Below, one piece after another: positions 17,286 through 19,887 of a stretch of DNA of 19,887 bases. The stretch is from Sulfurospirillum sp. UBA1314 (GTDB lineage: Bacteria > Campylobacterota > Campylobacteria > Campylobacterales > Sulfurospirillaceae), in assembly GCA_002307095.1 (NCBI GenBank), contig DBTO01000092.1, positions 1 to 19,887 of the forward strand, written 5' to 3'. Both the position numbers and the translations under genes were made by a program. A model generated the notes under the pieces. The model ran no database searches, had not been told where the DNA came from, and saw only the letters and a list, made by a program, of their open reading frames with translations. How positions within the stretch are numbered: the first letter of the stretch is position 1; each line of letters begins with the position of its first letter.

Positions 17286-17314
17286 ATTATAACAAAAGAA
17301 AATTTTGATGTAAA
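17286..17314 (-). promoter_or_regulatory. Promoter of the restriction/TIR operon
   Basis: On the reverse strand TTTACA (17314-17309) is followed by exactly 17 bases and a perfect TATAAT (17291-17286), 28 bases upstream of the endonuclease ATG. It is the best sigma70-like match in the region. No control-protein box or C-protein gene was seen. Confidence 0.65.
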
Positions 17315-17368
17315 AAATATTTCAAATTGAAATTTTAAGAACAAAAGGGATAGAAGAAAGTTTTGATT

Positions 17369-17380
17369 TTTACATGTAAA
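17369..17380. repeat. TTTACATGTAAA palindrome copy (exact)
   Basis: Exact copy just downstream of the carboxypeptidase terminator stem and about 55 bases upstream of the -35 of the restriction operon. Confidence 0.9.
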
Positions 17381-17411
17381 GATTTAAGAGAGCTAGTACT
17401 CCTTAAATCTT
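17379..17411 (-). terminator. Probable terminator of the D,D-carboxypeptidase gene
   Basis: Immediately after the stop codon, CTTAAATCTT (17402-17411) pairs with AAGATTTAAG (17379-17388). GAG/CTC extends the stem across one bulged base and a six-base loop remains. On the transcribed strand T residues of the adjacent palindrome follow. Confidence 0.6.
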
Positions 17412-18365
17412 CTATGCGATCTTTTGTGCTTTTTTCTTGCCTGCAGCGGTTTTCTTTTTACTTTTTAAGGGTACGGCTGCTTTTTGAGGTTCTGCTTTGG
17501 GTTCGGTTATGTCAGGTAGTACATCTTCAAAGATCGTTCGGATGTCATTCCAGCGGTGTTCGGAGTTGAGCATGACGACAAGGATGTCTTTGTTTCCATT
17601 TTTAGCGCGTGCGATCAAGCAAGGACCTGCTTTTTGGGTGTAGCCTGTTTTGATTCCGACGGCGTATTTGTAGTTGTTGAGCAGTTTATTGTGGGTGTAA
17701 GCGGCATACGATCTTTTGGTATTGAGTGCTCGAAAATCGTGACGCTTAAGTTTTGCCATCTCATTAAAATTACTGTTTTTAATGGCATATTCGCTCAGCG
17801 TTAAAAGATCGAGTGCGGTGGAGTAATGGTTTCCAAAATTACTGCTATCAAATCCACATGGATTCGTAAAATTGGTATTTTTCATGCCAATCGCTTTGGC
17901 TTTTTTGTTCATCTGTAGCACAAATTTATCGACATCCCCATCCCCTAAAAAGACACCTATACTCATGGCTGCATCATTGGCAGACATGACCATCGCTGCT
18001 TTAACAAGGTCTCTTAAGTAAAACTTTTCACCGACACGAAGGTTCGCTTTAGTGGGTTCCACTTGAATCATTTCGCGTGTAATAGTGACAACGTCATTCA
18101 TACGACCACTTTCAATCGCTAAGATCGCTGTCATGATTTTGGTAAGGCTTGCGGGTTGGTTTATTTTTTGCTCATCTTTGGCAAAAATGAGCTGTTTTGT
18201 TGTCAAATCTTTTGCGATGATCGAATCGGTATTGCGTTTAATACGGTCTGCGGTCTCTTTGTCAAGGTAAGCTGCACTAAGGGAGCTTGTGATAATACAT
18301 GCGCCGCAGATAAGCGATAAAATTTTATGTGTCATGCTGCTCTTTTGTTGAAATTTATTTTTCAT
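17412..18365 (-). CDS. dacA: D-alanyl-D-alanine carboxypeptidase (peptidase S11, PBP5/6-like)
   Basis: A 317-residue periplasmic enzyme that trims the terminal D-Ala of peptidoglycan peptides. The three active-site motifs are intact: SLTK (S73, K76), SAN (128-130) and KTG (239-241). The N-terminus carries a signal peptide (KILSLICGACIITSSLSAA). An internal ATG at 18335 (MTHKILSL, weak AGAG upstream) would also give a good signal peptide and may be the true start. The protein ends in a Lys/Ala-rich tail (KSKKKTAAGKKKAQKIA). The usual PBP5 C-terminal beta domain and amphipathic anchor are absent, so membrane association is uncertain. It is divergent from modE. Confidence 0.92.
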   Translation of the reverse strand: MKNKFQQKSSMTHKILSLICGACIITSSLSAAYLDKETADRIKRNTDSIIAKDLTTKQLIFAKDEQKINQPASLTKIMTAILAIESGRMNDVVTITREMIQVEPTKANLRVGEKFYLRDLVKAAMVMSANDAAMSIGVFLGDGDVDKFVLQMNKKAKAIGMKNTNFTNPCGFDSSNFGNHYSTALDLLTLSEYAIKNSNFNEMAKLKRHDFRALNTKRSYAAYTHNKLLNNYKYAVGIKTGYTQKAGPCLIARAKNGNKDILVVMLNSEHRWNDIRTIFEDVLPDITEPKAEPQKAAVPLKSKKKTAAGKKKAQKIA

Positions 18366-18449
18366 TTTAGTGAAAGTTTCTTAAAAATTCCCTTTGAAAA
18401 CGGCTAAAATAGCCACTTTGCACGGAATGGTTAAAAATTAAACACACTG

Positions 18450-18481
18450 CGTTATAACACTTAAGGTAATATCGTTATAAT
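18450..18481 (+). promoter_or_regulatory. modE promoter region with repeated CGTTATAA elements
   Basis: CGTTATAA occurs at 18450-18457 and 18473-18480, 23 bases apart. The second overlaps a perfect -10 TATAAT (18476-18481). The units resemble ModE half-sites, so the promoter may be covered by ModE at more than one place. No clear -35 was seen. Confidence 0.4.
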
Positions 18482-18510
18482 GCACAAAATAAATTCACTC
18501 AATGATCCAA

Positions 18511-18535
18511 CGTTATATACTTTAATTACATAAGG
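18511..18535 (+). promoter_or_regulatory. ModE-like operator before modE
   Basis: CGTTATATA (18511-18519) and TACATAAGG (18527-18535) are separated by seven bases. This fits the known ModE-box pattern of CGTTATAT and its TACATAACG-like inverted partner. The right half runs into the modE ribosome binding site (AAGGA), so bound ModE-molybdate could block its own expression. Confidence 0.6.
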
Positions 18536-18542
18536 AAGATAT

Positions 18543-19322
18543 ATGGAAGGAATTACTTCTGGTGTGATGAGTTTTGATAAGCCAGCCCTCTTAGAAAAGC
18601 GCATTAAACTTCTTGAGGCGATTGCAGAGACGGGTTCCATTAACAGTGCCGCCAAAAGAATAGGACAGAGTTATAAAGCGACATGGGAAGCGGTTGATAC
18701 GATGAATAACCTCTCCAATCAACCCCTTGTAACACGCGTTGCAGGCGGTAGTGGAGGAGGAGGAACAACGCTCACTTCCGTAGGTATCAAGCTAGTTGCC
18801 AACTACAGCATTTTAAAAAAAGAGTATGAGAGGTTTTTAAATCGGCTTTCGATGGCAGGTGACTTTGAAATGAACAGTTTAAAACACATACAAAGGATTG
18901 CTATGCAAATCAGTGCGCGTAATCAGCTGATGGGAAAAATCGGTGAGATTAAAAGAGCAAAAGTCAACGCAGAGGTAAGCATTGTGCTTAAAAGTGGCGT
19001 TATTTTGGTTTCGACTATTACAAACAGTGCGGTCGAAGAGTTGGGACTTGAAGTGGGCGATGAAGTGGTTGGCATCATCAAAGCCTCATCGGTGTTGATT
19101 TCCAATGTGCTTGATATCGCAACGAGCGCACGCAACAAGCTTGTGGGTCTGATTACGGACATTAAAATTGGTGAAGTGAATGCGCAAGTGAGCGTAGACA
19201 TCGGTCAAAACGATGTCGTGGTTTCCACCATCACGGCTGAATCGGTTCGAGCATTAAGCCTCGCGGTGGGAACACGAGTCTGTGCCATCATCAAATCGAG
19301 TAGCATTTTAATCGGAAAATAA
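18543..19322 (+). CDS. modE: Molybdate-responsive transcriptional regulator ModE
   Basis: A 259-residue regulator that binds DNA when loaded with molybdate, typically repressing molybdate-uptake genes. The N-terminal LysR-like winged helix-turn-helix (about 20-80) contains IKLLEAIAETGSINSAAKRI, YKATWEAVDTMNN and GGSGGGGTTLTSVG, all characteristic of ModE. Two tandem Mop/TOBE molybdate-binding domains follow at about 123-187 and 196-257. They begin SARNQLMGKIGEIKRAKVNAEV and SARNKLVGLITDIKIGEVNAQV. AAGGA precedes the ATG, and the full length matches E. coli ModE. It is followed 23 bases later by modA. Confidence 0.95.
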   Translation: MEGITSGVMSFDKPALLEKRIKLLEAIAETGSINSAAKRIGQSYKATWEAVDTMNNLSNQPLVTRVAGGSGGGGTTLTSVGIKLVANYSILKKEYERFLNRLSMAGDFEMNSLKHIQRIAMQISARNQLMGKIGEIKRAKVNAEVSIVLKSGVILVSTITNSAVEELGLEVGDEVVGIIKASSVLISNVLDIATSARNKLVGLITDIKIGEVNAQVSVDIGQNDVVVSTITAESVRALSLAVGTRVCAIIKSSSILIGK

Positions 19323-19345
19323 AAAAATCTTAATAAGGAGTTTCT

Positions 19346-19887
19346 ATGTTAAAACTATTTTTAGCGAGTGTTGTGTTATCTGCCTCTTTGCTTGCCGGAG
19401 AGATCAGCGTTGCGGTTGCCGCCAATTTAAGTGATGTCATCGAAGTTTTTAAAGCCGAGTTTGCCAAAACAAACCCCAATACGAAGGTCAATACGATCCT
19501 AGGAGCGAGTGGTAAATTTACCACACAAATTAAAAGTGGCGCTCCGTTTGATCTTTTCTTAAGTGCCGATATGGGCTTTCCTGAGAATTTGTACGCTGAA
19601 AAAATTGCAGTGACCAAACCCGTTGTTTACGCGAGTGGTGCTTTAGCAATGGTGAGTGTTAAAGGGCTTGATTTAAGCAAAGGCATTGCCGTTTTAGATG
19701 ATCCAAAAGTTGAAAAAGTGGCGATTGCAAACCCAAAAACAGCGCCGTATGGAACAGCGAGTATTGAAGCGTTTAAAAATGCAAACGTGTTTGAAAAAGT
19801 TGAACCAAAACTCGTTCAAGGCGATAGTATTGGGCAAGCATTACAATTTGCACTTACCGCGGCAGATGTCGGTTTTGTGAACGCTTC
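19346..19887 (+). CDS. modA: Molybdate ABC transporter substrate-binding protein ModA (cut by window edge)
   Basis: The frame is open from ATG 19346 to the window end (180 codons, no stop). AAGGAG lies five bases before the start. A signal peptide (MLKLFLASVVLSASLLAGE) precedes a periplasmic oxyanion-binding domain. Its motifs are VAVAANLSDVIEVF, ILGASGKFTTQIKSGAPFDLFLSAD, VYASGALAMV and NPKTAPYGTASIEAF, which match ModA. It captures molybdate or tungstate for a ModBC transporter presumably encoded beyond the window. It lies 23 bases after modE, so the two are probably co-transcribed under the ModE-like operator. Confidence 0.94.
   Translation, partial: MLKLFLASVVLSASLLAGEISVAVAANLSDVIEVFKAEFAKTNPNTKVNTILGASGKFTTQIKSGAPFDLFLSADMGFPENLYAEKIAVTKPVVYASGALAMVSVKGLDLSKGIAVLDDPKVEKVAIANPKTAPYGTASIEAFKNANVFEKVEPKLVQGDSIGQALQFALTAADVGFVNA

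Overview
The window looks like chromosomal DNA of a Campylobacterota member, most likely Sulfurospirillum or a close relative. This is inferred from gene content (a cysteine-paired Sel1/Hcp-type secreted protein, small cupins, a GGDEF protein, MscS, ModE/ModA), the moderately low GC and the short intergenic gaps. No rRNA, tRNA, CRISPR array or transposase was seen, and no gene-free stretch exceeds 300 bases.

Layout. 1-370 (-): 5' part of an AraC-type regulator. 417-1553: secreted Sel1-repeat protein (+) and SRPBCC protein (-). 1588-2802 (-): AT-rich coiled-coil membrane protein resembling DUF6161. 2950-3351 (+): secreted cupin. 3485-4563 (+): EF-hand gene split by a frameshift and flanked by a 25-bp direct repeat. 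4575-5759 (-): membrane diguanylate cyclase. 5913-6963 (+): MscS channel overlapping a small DUF2798 protein. 6960-7751 (-): RMD1/DUF155 protein. 7884-12359 (+): a tightly overlapping four-gene tripartite ABC efflux operon (outer membrane factor, adaptor, ATPase, permease). 12398-13144 (+): proC with a terminator. 17257-13202 (-): five-gene defence operon. 18365-17412 (-): D,D-carboxypeptidase. 18543-19887 (+): modE and the start of modA, with a ModE-like operator in front.

The most notable region is the defence operon. Its first and last genes are the endonuclease and cytosine methyltransferase of an NgoPII-like (GGCC) type II restriction-modification system. Between them sits an extremely AT-rich three-gene cassette: a large protein with a C-terminal TIR domain, a small multi-pass membrane protein and a Thoeris ThsB-like TIR protein. 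All five genes are co-oriented and nearly touching or overlapping, behind one good sigma70-like promoter. The cassette reads as a Thoeris-like NAD-signalling system with a membrane effector, nested inside a restriction-modification operon. This architecture does not match the classical ThsA/ThsB or TM-macro arrangements. In support of GGCC specificity, only four GGCC sites were found by eye in the whole window, against roughly forty expected.

A second theme is a repeated 12-bp palindrome, TTTACATGTAAA. Thirteen exact or one-mismatch copies occur in both coding and intergenic DNA, several of them positioned on promoters.
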